DNA of 64,000 nt from Sphingobacterium yanglingense (GCF_004363245.1 NZ_SNYV01000013.1:148939-212938); one strand, 5' to 3'. Positions 54,136 to 63,130 are shown, counted from the first letter of the stretch. The notes: generated by a model not told the origin, from the sequence alone. Numbers and translations are program-made.

Positions 54136-54834
54136 ATGGAAAGATTCACCTACCTGGCAGTAGAGTTTTTTGCTATTATTATCTGCTTTCTATTTTCATT
54201 TCATCCCAAAATTAGATTTGACCGTTATTTCTTGACGTATTTGCAGGCCAGCATAGTAGTCGCCTTGCCCTTTTTACTTTGGGATGCCTGGTTTACAGAT
54301 ATGGGCGTATGGTGGTTCAATGACAGGTATATAGTAGGCTATAGAATATTAGATTTGCCTATAGAGGAGATACTGTTTTTTATCATTATCCCTTTCAGCT
54401 GTGTGTTTACCTATTTTTGTCTTACCCAATTTTTTAACCTGCGCTGGTCTCATCGAACCACTTCGGTTTTTGTAGTTTCTGCGATAGGGATATTGGCTAT
54501 ATTAACCATGTTGTCAATAGATAAAATTTATCCCTTCATTACTTTTATAGTTACCACAGGTACTATTATTTATTTATTTTACATTGCTCATTTTCAGTAT
54601 TTTTCGGAGGCGACAGCCGTGTACGGAATACTGTTGGTCGGTTTCTTTTTGGTGAATGGCGTTCTTACTGGGACAGGGTTAGAAGAACCCATAGTAAACT
54701 ATAATTCGGCTTACTTCTGGAACTACCGTATTGGTACAGTACCTGTAGAGGATGCCTTCTACGGATATACTATGATACTTTGGAATGTATATCTATTCCA
54801 CAAGTTCAAGGGAAAAGGTAAGGAAATAAATTAA
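54136..54834 (+). CDS. crtYcd: Lycopene cyclase, fused CrtYc-CrtYd type
   Basis: 232 aa, start at the ATG 54136, 4 bp after crtZ; a longer frame back to 54079 lies inside crtZ and is not plausible. About seven membrane helices. Two lycopene-cyclase domains: the first has DRYIVGYRILDLPIEEILFF, the second FWNYRIGTVPVEDAFYGY. In actinobacteria the two halves are separate subunits; here they are fused, as in archaea and some Bacteroidota. Converts lycopene to beta-carotene. Confidence 0.92.
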   Translation: MERFTYLAVEFFAIIICFLFSFHPKIRFDRYFLTYLQASIVVALPFLLWDAWFTDMGVWWFNDRYIVGYRILDLPIEEILFFIIIPFSCVFTYFCLTQFFNLRWSHRTTSVFVVSAIGILAILTMLSIDKIYPFITFIVTTGTIIYLFYIAHFQYFSEATAVYGILLVGFFLVNGVLTGTGLEEPIVNYNSAYFWNYRIGTVPVEDAFYGYTMILWNVYLFHKFKGKGKEIN

Positions 54835-54842
54835 AGAATGTT

Positions 54843-55373
54843 ATGGAAAGAAATACCGTATTGCTTGTCAACGAACATGATGAAGAACTTATGGAAATGG
54901 ATAAGCTCGACGCACATCGCCAAGGCTTGTTACATCGGGCGTTTTCTATTTTTATTTTCAATAATAGGGGACAGTTGTTGTTGCAGCAGCGCGCACCGCA
55001 CAAATACCATGGAGGCAGTTTATGGACCAATACCTGTTGTTCGCATCCACAGTTGGGCGAGTGCGTCGTTGATAGTGCCCGACAGCGATTGGAGTTTGAG
55101 ATGGGGCTTTCAGCAGATTTAGAACAGATCTATTTTTTTATTTATCATTCTCCTGTTGAAAATGGTTTAGTGGAGCATGAACTTGACCATGTACTCGTAG
55201 GTTTTAGTGATATCAGTCCACAGCCCAATCCAGACGAAGTAAATGATTTCAAGTGGATGGATCCCGATGAAATCGAGATTTGGATGCTAAACCGACCTCA
55301 GGATTTTACAGTTTGGTTCAAAGAAGCTTTTCCTGTACTGATGAAAACTTTGAGCGTGAAGTTGCTCCAATGA
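54843..55373 (+). CDS. idi: Isopentenyl-diphosphate delta-isomerase, type I
   Basis: 176-aa Nudix-fold isomerase interconverting IPP and DMAPP, feeding prenyl-diphosphate synthesis. The active-site Cys is in WTNTCCSHP (Cys 66 by alignment with the E. coli WTNSVCGHP) and the Glu region is EHELDHVLVG. Last gene of the crt operon, 8 bp after the cyclase. A hairpin at 55402 follows. Confidence 0.93.
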   Translation: MERNTVLLVNEHDEELMEMDKLDAHRQGLLHRAFSIFIFNNRGQLLLQQRAPHKYHGGSLWTNTCCSHPQLGECVVDSARQRLEFEMGLSADLEQIYFFIYHSPVENGLVEHELDHVLVGFSDISPQPNPDEVNDFKWMDPDEIEIWMLNRPQDFTVWFKEAFPVLMKTLSVKLLQ

Positions 55374-55401
55374 TTCCTCCATTCGCATTAGAGGTAATTA
55401 A

Positions 55402-55422
55402 GTCCCGAAATTAATTCGGGAC
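55402..55422. terminator. Bidirectional hairpin between idi and the PNPOx gene
   Basis: GTCCCGAA (55402-55409) and TTCGGGAC (55415-55422), loop ATTAA. It has the same GTCCCGAA/TTCGGGAC core as the terminators at 36256 and 39738. The TAA of the convergent PNPOx gene (55413-55411) lies inside the loop. Confidence 0.6.
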
Positions 55423-55923
55423 ATTAATTTCTCCGTGAAGACCTTGGTCACTTTTATTGCCTGTAATTGCGCTGTAAAATGTCAAGGCATAGGATAATAG
55501 TTTATGATGTTTAGTATCCCAATAATGTGCTTTTTGGGGTTTTACTCGTATCAATATAATATTTGGATCCTCACGTCCTTTTTCAAACCAGCCTTCTACC
55601 ATTTTATTCCAGTACTTATCAATTCTTTTTTCGTCTCTTACGAGATCTGCATCTCCCACAACCGCAAGAAATTTGAAGTCTTTAGGTGATGAAAAGTATA
55701 ACTGTATTGCATTATCCGTTTTTATATTTTCGCATTTGGTACTGGCGAGAGAAGCTAGAAACCAAATTGAACCTTCATCATCCACTTCCTGTACGCTCAT
55801 TGGTGTAGAGTCAGGCTGCTCTGATTTGACATTAGTGCAAAAGAAGCAAAAGTCGATTTCTTCCGCTAGCACTTTCAATTTTGTTATTGCCTCTTTTCTG
55901 TCGTTGATATTTTGCTCGCTCAT
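55411..55923 (-). CDS. Pyridoxamine 5'-phosphate oxidase-like, general stress protein type
   Basis: 170 aa with an FMN-binding split-barrel fold: IDFCFFCTNVKSEQPDSTPM, IWFLASLASTKCENIKTDN, FKFLAVVGDADLVRDEKRID, then GREDPNIILIRVKPQKAHYW. This pattern fits the general-stress-protein-26 subgroup of PNPOx-like proteins rather than true PdxH. Probably binds a flavin; substrate unknown. Monocistronic, convergent with idi. Confidence 0.85.
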   Translation of the reverse strand: MSEQNINDRKEAITKLKVLAEEIDFCFFCTNVKSEQPDSTPMSVQEVDDEGSIWFLASLASTKCENIKTDNAIQLYFSSPKDFKFLAVVGDADLVRDEKRIDKYWNKMVEGWFEKGREDPNIILIRVKPQKAHYWDTKHHKLLSYALTFYSAITGNKSDQGLHGEINVPN

Positions 55924-55963
55924 CGTGTAATTATTTTTGTTAAGAATAGTGATTTTAGGAAAA

Positions 55964-55987
55964 ATTCTGGGAGTAAACTCCCAGAAT
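55964..55987 (-). terminator. Hairpin with U-run on the minus strand
   Basis: ATTCTGGGAGT (55964-55974) and ACTCCCAGAAT (55977-55987) are exactly inverted with two bases between. On the minus strand TTTTT follows. It lies about 190 bp downstream of the secreted-protein gene (56175-56768) and about 40 bp upstream of the PNPOx start, so it may end the first transcript. Confidence 0.6.
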
Positions 55988-56118
55988 CGGTCTTATCTCT
56001 CGACAAGTAAACTGTTTATATATTCAATGAACAGAGCAAATCAAAATTAGTTCAGCACTTTTTTTTATTTCCGTTTCAGTATGTAAAATAAAGCTATTCA
56101 GTCCAGCTTGTTTCCTAA

Positions 56119-56138
56119 ACCCCTCGAGTTCGAGGGGT
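56119..56138 (-). terminator. Short GC-rich hairpin after the secreted-protein gene
   Basis: ACCCCTCGA (56119-56127) and TCGAGGGGT (56130-56138) are exact inverted repeats separated by GT, 37 bp after the stop of the gene that ends at 56175. No U-run. Second of two hairpins in this gap; the rest of 55924-56174 holds no gene. Confidence 0.4.
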
Positions 56139-56174
56139 CTAAATCATTCATCTACTGTGAATGGCCTATTGTTT

Positions 56175-56768
56175 CTATTTCTCTTTTATTGATAGTTTAG
56201 GGATATCAGTTCCGATCATCTCGTTTATGTATTTTGTCCGCTCGGTTTTCAATGTTTGTAAAAAAGGAGTAATACGCTCGCCATAACTTCTTTTCGAGTA
56301 AAAATACAGGATAATAGCTTTTTTTCCTTCGGGTAGCTCTAGCTGCTTATAGCGATATACATTAAACTCGACTATAGTCATTTTATCATTTTTACTCTCC
56401 CCAATCAAGAAATCAACAATGACCTCATTTGCTTCAGGATTTTCTATTACCTGATAATTGCATATCGGATCTGTTTTTTTTCGTTCATTTAGTTCTCTCA
56501 ATTTTTGACTAACGACATCATTAATAGAAATATCAGCCTCCAGCAGCTGTATAGAGAGCATCTGATTGAAACTCTCCACTTTTTCTCCTTTAGGGAGGTA
56601 TTCTTGAACGTAGTACCCTTTGTTTGGGGTACTCGACCAGGCAAGATTGAAGACCGTTTTATCAAATGTCAATGGACCTTTGACACCGATTCTATCAATA
56701 GGATCATTTATTCCAGCTGTAAATGACTGGAGTATTATACAGGATAATAATAATAGGAGGTTTTTCAT
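56175..56768 (-). CDS. Secreted protein of unknown function
   Basis: 197 aa with a signal peptide (about 1-19, LLLLLSCIILQSFTAG). The mature part looks alpha/beta with YYVQEYLPKGEKVESFNQML, IVEFNVYRYKQLELPEGKKA and ILYFYSKRSYGERITPFLQT. I do not recognise a family. No operon partner: about 275 bp upstream and 175 bp downstream before the neighbouring features. Confidence 0.72.
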   Translation of the reverse strand: MKNLLLLLSCIILQSFTAGINDPIDRIGVKGPLTFDKTVFNLAWSSTPNKGYYVQEYLPKGEKVESFNQMLSIQLLEADISINDVVSQKLRELNERKKTDPICNYQVIENPEANEVIVDFLIGESKNDKMTIVEFNVYRYKQLELPEGKKAIILYFYSKRSYGERITPFLQTLKTERTKYINEMIGTDIPKLSIKEK

Positions 56769-56916
56769 ATCGTTTTTTGAACAGTATTATATTTTAGTAA
56801 CTTCAAATATGGAGGTGTCAACAAATGAGCGGAGAGAGTTCTCTTTATCTGGATCTTATGCTATTTAAAATATTTAATCCGCTAATAGGATCAGGTCATA
56901 ATATACTAATTGGGTG

Positions 56917-57034
56917 TTAATATGAGAAAAACTCATTGAGATCGGGATTTCCACAATCAAATGCAACGCAATCCTTTAAGATAGATTCGTCGTATGTATG
57001 TAAAGTGCACTTTTCATATAGAAATGCCAAAACG
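56917..57034 (-). pseudogene. Truncated GNAT acetyltransferase, N-terminal part
   Basis: The minus strand encodes LYEKCTLHTYDESILKDCV followed by AFDCGNPDLNEFFSY and a stop. The FDCGNPDLNEFF segment is the hallmark of the N-terminus of toxin-type GNAT proteins (TacT/AtaT-like), which should continue for another 130 or so residues. There is no start codon in frame next to the preceding small gene. Remnant. Confidence 0.6.
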
Positions 57035-57042
57035 ATGGGAAT

Positions 57043-57198
57043 TTAAATTTTAGCCTTTTTCAAAATTTTTGCGAAAACTACTAACTGTTTGGTGAACTTA
57101 ACGGTCGATTTTTTTGCAATAGCAGCTTCTGCTTTGTTATCAAAAGCGATAGCAACGTCTTCTTTTAATAAAGGGATATTTTTTATTGCAATAGCCAT
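57043..57198 (-). CDS. Small protein, possible antitoxin partner of a lost GNAT toxin
   Basis: 51 aa: MAIAIKNIPLLKEDVAIAFD at the N-terminus, then a Lys/Ala-rich helix ending in FAKILKKAKI. Small basic proteins starting with a similar IKxIPxLK motif precede GNAT genes in Bacteroidota. Here a GNAT remnant follows 9 bp downstream on the same strand. The antitoxin role is inference; the ATG, reading frame and codon usage look normal. Confidence 0.55.
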   Translation of the reverse strand: MAIAIKNIPLLKEDVAIAFDNKAEAAIAKKSTVKFTKQLVVFAKILKKAKI

Positions 57199-57512
57199 AA
57201 TTGATTGTTGTTTACAATGTTAGGGGCAAATTTAATGAAATAGTTTAAGCAACACAAGTTTTTCCCCTTCTTCTGTTTATTACTGGCCACCTTCGTTTTG
57301 CTTCGCAGAATCCACCCATTGGGTAGAGTTCTTCTTCGGTAAGATCTCTGTCTGTCTCCGTGGTTATAGTTGTATAATTAGATTTTGCAAATTTTACTTA
57401 TTCTGTTCTTTACTTTATGCCAAAGTAAAGTCTAATCCCTAAATTTTTGTAAAAATATTTTACTATACTTGTCCGCATTAACTTTTGCTAATATCAATAT
57501 AGGCACTAAGCA
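57199..57512. other. Intergenic region with an inverted repeat and a start-less frame
   Basis: CTTTACTTT (57408-57416) and AAAGTAAAG (57422-57430) are exact inverted repeats about 83 bp upstream of the sigma gene, a possible operator or short hairpin. On the minus strand 57397-57245 a 50-codon frame contains DLTEEELYPMGGFCEAKRR and ends RRRGKTCVA, but it has no ATG, GTG or TTG start and follows a stop directly. No confident promoter seen. Confidence 0.4.
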
Positions 57513-58082
57513 ATGGAATCCTATCCGACTTATTCTGAAGAGCGGCTCTTGCAGCTGATAAAAGCTGACGATTATGATGCTTTCGAAGAGCTGTATTCCA
57601 GGTATTTCGACCTGTTGTACGGTTATGCCTACAATGTAATTCGAGATAAGGAAGTAGCAAAAGATATTATTCAAGACATCTTTACCTGGTTCTGGGAGAA
57701 TAGGCAGCAGTGGCAACTTACTTCTTGTAAAGGCTATTTATTGACTGCGGTACGCTTCAAGACCGCCAGTTATTTCAGGAGCGCCAAAGTGCAAGAAAGT
57801 TTTACCCAAAATCTAAAAAATGCACCAGTTTTGTATCCCGATGAGAGTCTAGAACTGGAAGTTAAAGAGCTACAGCAGCTTATTGAATCCCTGATTCAAG
57901 ACTTGCCCGATCGCTGTAGAGAAATATTCCAACTTAGCCGATTTGCGTACCAGTCCCATAAAGACATTGCCAAGAAGTTAGGTATTTCAGAGAAAACCGT
58001 AGAGGCCCAGATTACTATTGCACTCAAAAAACTAAGAGGTTCGTTAGGCAAGTATCACTATCTTTTGTTTTTATTCCTTTAG
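57513..58082 (+). CDS. ECF RNA polymerase sigma factor
   Basis: 189-aa ECF sigma factor. Region 2: DKEVAKDIIQDIFTWFWENR. Region 4: LPDRCREIFQLSRFAYQSHK followed by IAKKLGISEKTVEAQITIA. Hydrophobic C-terminal end (YHYLLFLFL). It heads the fifth SusCD cluster; FecR begins 93 bp downstream. Confidence 0.94.
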   Translation: MESYPTYSEERLLQLIKADDYDAFEELYSRYFDLLYGYAYNVIRDKEVAKDIIQDIFTWFWENRQQWQLTSCKGYLLTAVRFKTASYFRSAKVQESFTQNLKNAPVLYPDESLELEVKELQQLIESLIQDLPDRCREIFQLSRFAYQSHKDIAKKLGISEKTVEAQITIALKKLRGSLGKYHYLLFLFL

Positions 58083-58174
58083 ATATCAGTTTGTTATGTT
58101 TTATTTTAAATAAATTCTACTATCCTTTAGGGGATAGCGGGAAGATTATCGCTTTACTAGTATAAGCAGATGAT

Positions 58175-59359
58175 ATGGACAGAGAAGAGTTTTTACATAT
58201 TGCCGGTAAAGTAGCCGAAGGTACGGCCACAGCAAGGGAACTGGAACAGTATATCTACTATTTGGACTGGTGCGAGCAACAAAGCTCGCTATGGGACGAA
58301 ATGCCCACCGCCGAAAAGGACCGTATGCAAGAAGGTATCCGAGACAATATGTCGCGCGCATTGAAGCCCGTTAAAGTTATCCCAATCTATCGGAATGTAA
58401 AATGGATTGCTGCTCTTCTGCTGTTGGTCGGTTTGAGTATCCTTTTCACCCACCAATACAACGACATAGGTACAACTGCGACAGACCTTGCTCAGGTCGA
58501 TTCAGCTGCTACCCGTGATATTGCTGCTGCCAAAGCAGGTATTACCCTCACGCTAGCCGATGGCCGCAGTATACAACTAGAAGAAGCGTTAGCTGGAAAT
58601 ATCGCTGAGCAGTCCGGTGTCAAGATATCCAAGACCACCGATGGACAGATCCGTTACGAAATCACAGGTGCTGATGCCGCGACGGTAGGCCACAATACAT
58701 TAAAAACCAATCGAGGAGAGCAGATTCAAGTGGTATTACCCGATCAAACTATGGTGTTCCTTAATGCCGAGTCATCACTCCAATACCCGACCCGTTTTAC
58801 CGGTCAGAAACGTGAGGTCACACTAACCGGTGAGGGCTATTTTGAGGTCGCCAAAAACAAACGATACCCATTTATAGTACACACCGACAATCAAGATATT
58901 GAAGTCTTGGGAACTCATTTCAATGTCAACGCTTACAAAGACGAGGCGAATACCAAGACCACTTTGGTTGAAGGGGCTGTACGCGTTACTGCTCACGGTG
59001 GTACGCCTGGTACGCCAAGCGTGCGGTCATTGAAACCAGGACAGCAGGCTGTGGTATCGGATAAAGCTAATGCTATCCACGTTGCAGCGGTGAATGTAGA
59101 GTCGGTCATCGACTGGAAACGGGGTGATTTTGTTTTTGATGCCGATATCCGGTCCATTATGCGTCAGTTGGCCAGATGGTACAATGTAGAGGTCGTTTAT
59201 CAGGGCCACATAAGCCAGGAGCCTTTGGTGGGTACCATATCCAAGACCAAGACGTTGGGCGAAGTGTTAAAAGTACTTCAGGGAACCAATAAAGTGCGTT
59301 TTAAAATCGAGGCTGCATCTACTGCTGGGTACAGCAAAAAAGTAATTGTCAGTCAATAA
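58175..59359 (+). CDS. FecR-family anti-sigma factor
   Basis: 394-aa membrane anti-sigma factor. Short cytoplasmic N-terminus (1-75), helix about 77-92 (WIAALLLLVGLSILFT), a segment with the LTLADGRSIQLEEALAG motif (about 125-140), FecR domain (about 170-270, LTGEGYFEVAKN, FNVNAYKD) and C-terminal DUF4974 (RQLARWYNVEVVYQG). It lies between the sigma gene and SusC, with a 180-bp leader that contains a hairpin. Confidence 0.94.
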   Translation: MDREEFLHIAGKVAEGTATARELEQYIYYLDWCEQQSSLWDEMPTAEKDRMQEGIRDNMSRALKPVKVIPIYRNVKWIAALLLLVGLSILFTHQYNDIGTTATDLAQVDSAATRDIAAAKAGITLTLADGRSIQLEEALAGNIAEQSGVKISKTTDGQIRYEITGADAATVGHNTLKTNRGEQIQVVLPDQTMVFLNAESSLQYPTRFTGQKREVTLTGEGYFEVAKNKRYPFIVHTDNQDIEVLGTHFNVNAYKDEANTKTTLVEGAVRVTAHGGTPGTPSVRSLKPGQQAVVSDKANAIHVAAVNVESVIDWKRGDFVFDADIRSIMRQLARWYNVEVVYQGHISQEPLVGTISKTKTLGEVLKVLQGTNKVRFKIEAASTAGYSKKVIVSQ

Positions 59360-59450
59360 CCATTTTGGAGATACCGTAAACGTCAAGAAAGGAGGTCCAG
59401 GGAACACAGTAACAAATGAACCTAAAGAAGTAGCAAGTCAAAAAAGAAGA

Positions 59451-59478
59451 GATCGAAGGTGTGGGGACACCTCCGATC
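59451..59478 (+). promoter_or_regulatory. Leader hairpin upstream of SusC
   Basis: GATCG-A-AGGTGT (59451-59462) pairs with ACACCT-C-CGATC (59467-59478), loop GGGG, one A/C mismatch. About 61 nt of AU-rich leader (ending TTAACCAACACAACAA) precede the ATG at 59540. Similar in position to the leader hairpins before the SusC genes at 3959 and 28312. Confidence 0.5.
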
Positions 59479-59539
59479 AGCGATTGGCTTACTACAAAAT
59501 ATGCAACTAACATTTTTTATCAATTAACCAACACAACAA

Positions 59540-62500
59540 ATGTATAAACTTTATTATAACACTTGTGCAGGATGGGATTCGTTTGTCTGTTTTTTAACTG
59601 AGAGCAGACGTAGCAAGTCATCTATACTGCAACGACCTGAATTAAGAAAATGGCTTATGAAGATTAATTTTACCTGTATTTTGTTGCTGATTGTCTTTCT
59701 ACAATCTTCCTTAGCTATAAATGCGCAAAAGATCAGTTTATCTCATAAAAATGTAGGGATTGAGACCGTATTAAAGAATATCCGTACTAATACGGGGTAC
59801 GATTTTGTATACCCTAAGAGTCTTTTCAAAAATACACCTCTGATCTCTATAGAAGCAAAAAATGAAGAATTAAGCAGCGTACTTCAAAAGCTCTTCAGTA
59901 ATCAGTCTGTTCAATACAGTGTAGAGAACAAGACCATTATCTTGCGCGAGAAAATATCCAGAGTTGACCATTCTACTGGTATGGAATCTTTACAGCAAAT
60001 TACGGTCAAAGGACGTGTCGTGGGGGAAAAGGGAGAACCTTTAGTAGGTGCTACTGTACATGTAAAGCAGCAAGGAAAGACTATCGCGACTGATATTGGA
60101 GGCAGTTTTTCTTTAAATATGTTGCCTGACAATGCGGTATTGGTTATCTCCTATATGGGCTATGTGCCCTATGAGATCAAGGTCGGAATTAAATCAGAAG
60201 ATATAGGGACCATCCGCTTAAAGGTGGTCGTATCCGAATTGGGAGAAGCCTCGGTAGTTATTAATACCGGATACCAGACCGTATCCAAAGAAAGGACCAC
60301 AGGGTCTTTTGCAACAGTAACGGGTGAAAAACTAGAACAAAAACTATCTACCAATATAAAGGCAGCATTAGAGGGGCAGTTGACCGGTGTGGTGATGGAC
60401 AGCAAGGGTAACTTAGAAATCCGTGGTGTATCCACTTTTCAAGCCGAAAAGACACCTTTGGTAGTTGTAGACGGTTATCCGATAGAAGGCGGAATTGATA
60501 ATATCAACCCACAGAATATAGAAAATATCACTGTGCTCAAAGATGCTGTAGCAGCTTCTATTTATGGAGCGCGAGCAGCCAATGGAGTGATAGTCATCAC
60601 CACTAAGAACGGTAAAAAGGGCAGACCGACCTTAAACTACTCCGGCTTGTTAAATGTGGTTGCCAAGCCACATCTCAAGGACTTAAACAAAGCATCCAGC
60701 TCGGACTACATCGATGCAGAGATTGATTTATTCCAGCAAAACCCTAATGCAGCATCAACAGTTGATAAATTAAATATGAGCCGTGTCACCTATCTGTTGA
60801 TGCAGGTGCGTGAGAAGAAGATCTCCGAAGCAGATGCCATGGCCGAGATCAATGCATTACGCAATATAGATGGACTACAACAGATTGAGGACTATATGTT
60901 CCGTCCCGAATTCAGCCATCAGCACGATCTGAACATGTCAGGTGGTAGCGACGAAAACAAGTACAACGTAGCTTTAAACCTACTGGATACCCGAAACAGT
61001 TTCATCCACAGCAATTCCAAGCGGATGCTATTGGATATCAAAAACGAATGGAAGCCAGTGGACTTCCTAACTGTCGGGATAGCGGCGAATACAACCTACA
61101 ACAACCGCAAATCTCCGTATATGGACTACGGTACATTGACCACCTACTATGCCAATTCTTTGTTGCAGCCTTACACGTCTATCTTCGATGCACAGGGCAA
61201 TCCAGCCGAGGTATGGGGACTGAGCCAGTACAAAGTAGCTACCTACAAAAATACCGCTGGTATGAAACCATGGGACTACAATCCATTAATGGATCTCACC
61301 AAAGAAAATCGACACTATACCGATTTGCAAACGCGTATAGGCGGATTTGTTCGTGCCAGTATCATTCCAGGGTTGACGGCAGAGCTAGGTGGTAACTGGC
61401 AGCGGGGCAATAGCCAAAATAAAGCCATCCGTGATTACGATGCCTATGCCGTACGTATCGCTTTCAATGATGGGACTTCCAAAAAGAATACCGCCAATCA
61501 TTATTTACCCGATGGGGGGATTATTGACGAGAGCCGTAACATGAACCAGAGCTGGACCATACGGACACAGTTGAACTATAACCAGAGTTTTGCGGACAAT
61601 AAACACCGGGTCAATGCCTTGATCGGAAATGAGGTGCGTCGTATTACCTTTGACAATAATACCTTAGAAACACGCGTTGGCTATAATCCTGTTGCCGGGA
61701 CTTACGTACCGATGAATGCAAAAGATTACAATGCAGGCGTATACAATTCGGACATGTTGATGGGAAGGCAGATCAGTTTAAATCCAGGCGCTTATTCTTA
61801 CCGGGACAACCGTTTTGTGTCTTGGTATGGCAACGGTTCTTACGAATACGACAATCGATTTATCGTAAGCGGTAGTATCCGTATGGACATGACCAATTTC
61901 TTTGGTACCAATCCCAAGTTCCGCTATCGTCCGCTATGGTCAGTCGGTGGTACGTATAAATTAGGAAACGAAGAGTTCTTTAAAGTGGATTGGATAGACC
62001 AGTTGAATATCCGAGGGTCTTATGGTATAGGTGGGAATATATCACTGAACGAAGGACCGTTCTTAATCTTATCCTCAGGCAGGTATAGTAACGTAACCGG
62101 CGGGGTTGACCGTGTCGTACAATCGCCACCAAATGATCAATTACGTTGGGAGAAGACCAATAGTGTGAATGTTGGATTAGACCTTTCCTTCCTAAAAAAT
62201 CGTTTGACAGCTACGCTAGATTATTACCACAAGAACAGTACAGACTTACTTACCTCCGAGTTTATTGATCCAACTGTTGGATTTAATCGGATGACCCGCA
62301 ATGCAGGTGAGATGATTAATAAAGGATTTGAGGTTGGTTTGGCATACAAAGCAATCAATCACACAGATTTCCGTTGGACCATAGCACCTAATCTATCCTA
62401 CAATTACAATGAGGTTCGTAATTACTTAGTAAAACCTACTTCTGCTTATGTAACTGCTCCGGGTGTATTGGTAGAAGGCTATCCATCCGATGCCATATGG

Positions 62501-63121
62501 GCATACAGTTTTGCAGGCTTAAATGAACTTGGAGAGACTAGGATTTACAATGCCCAAGGGGATAAAATTGCGCCAAGTAATGCCGAAGCTGCAGACGTTA
62601 TCTATGCAGGTACCATGCGTCCCAAATTTGACCTTTCTCTAACGAATACATTTAATTATAAAAACTTCGATTTGTCGGTGTTCTTCATTGCAAAATTAGG
62701 GCATAAGTATCGCAAGGATAGTTTTAGTGGGGTTAATTACAGCAATCGTTATGTAGCAGAGCGCTGGCGTAAACCTGGGGATGAAGCCCATACGATTTAC
62801 CCGGTACTCAATGCTTCCAATAGGGATATGCTTTACTTCCCATTTGTGGACGCCATGGTGGGCAATGCCAATTACATGAAGTTAAGGGATCTTACTTTAT
62901 CTTACAATTTTGATCAGATGTCCAAGCGATTAAAAATGAATAAAGTCAAGATGTACGTTCAGGGACGTAACCTATTTATAGTTCGTGGCAAAGGCGTCGA
63001 TATTGATCCAGAAACGGTAGAAGTCAATACCTCTTCGGGATTCTCATCACGTATCGAACAAGCTTATACGAACTTACCCGTACCTGCGCAGTTCTTTTTC
63101 GGTGTTAATTTATCTTTTTAA
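59540..63121 (+). CDS. SusC/RagA-family TonB-dependent receptor with STN domain
   Basis: 1193 aa. A long N-region (about 1-38) precedes the signal core (about 40-60, INFTCILLLIVFLQSSLA); the ATG at 59657 (KINFTC) is an alternative start. STN domain (about 65-130, SLSHKNVGIETVLKNIRTN), carboxypeptidase-regulatory-like domain (about 155-225, GRVVGEKGEPLVGATVHV), plug (about 245-355, LKDAVAASIYGARAANGVI), barrel ending AQFFFGVNLSF. SusD follows after 9 bp. Confidence 0.95.
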   Translation: MYKLYYNTCAGWDSFVCFLTESRRSKSSILQRPELRKWLMKINFTCILLLIVFLQSSLAINAQKISLSHKNVGIETVLKNIRTNTGYDFVYPKSLFKNTPLISIEAKNEELSSVLQKLFSNQSVQYSVENKTIILREKISRVDHSTGMESLQQITVKGRVVGEKGEPLVGATVHVKQQGKTIATDIGGSFSLNMLPDNAVLVISYMGYVPYEIKVGIKSEDIGTIRLKVVVSELGEASVVINTGYQTVSKERTTGSFATVTGEKLEQKLSTNIKAALEGQLTGVVMDSKGNLEIRGVSTFQAEKTPLVVVDGYPIEGGIDNINPQNIENITVLKDAVAASIYGARAANGVIVITTKNGKKGRPTLNYSGLLNVVAKPHLKDLNKASSSDYIDAEIDLFQQNPNAASTVDKLNMSRVTYLLMQVREKKISEADAMAEINALRNIDGLQQIEDYMFRPEFSHQHDLNMSGGSDENKYNVALNLLDTRNSFIHSNSKRMLLDIKNEWKPVDFLTVGIAANTTYNNRKSPYMDYGTLTTYYANSLLQPYTSIFDAQGNPAEVWGLSQYKVATYKNTAGMKPWDYNPLMDLTKENRHYTDLQTRIGGFVRASIIPGLTAELGGNWQRGNSQNKAIRDYDAYAVRIAFNDGTSKKNTANHYLPDGGIIDESRNMNQSWTIRTQLNYNQSFADNKHRVNALIGNEVRRITFDNNTLETRVGYNPVAGTYVPMNAKDYNAGVYNSDMLMGRQISLNPGAYSYRDNRFVSWYGNGSYEYDNRFIVSGSIRMDMTNFFGTNPKFRYRPLWSVGGTYKLGNEEFFKVDWIDQLNIRGSYGIGGNISLNEGPFLILSSGRYSNVTGGVDRVVQSPPNDQLRWEKTNSVNVGLDLSFLKNRLTATLDYYHKNSTDLLTSEFIDPTVGFNRMTRNAGEMINKGFEVGLAYKAINHTDFRWTIAPNLSYNYNEVRNYLVKPTSAYVTAPGVLVEGYPSDAIWAYSFAGLNELGETRIYNAQGDKIAPSNAEAADVIYAGTMRPKFDLSLTNTFNYKNFDLSVFFIAKLGHKYRKDSFSGVNYSNRYVAERWRKPGDEAHTIYPVLNASNRDMLYFPFVDAMVGNANYMKLRDLTLSYNFDQMSKRLKMNKVKMYVQGRNLFIVRGKGVDIDPETVEVNTSSGFSSRIEQAYTNLPVPAQFFFGVNLSF

Positions 63122-63130
63122 TAGAAAATC

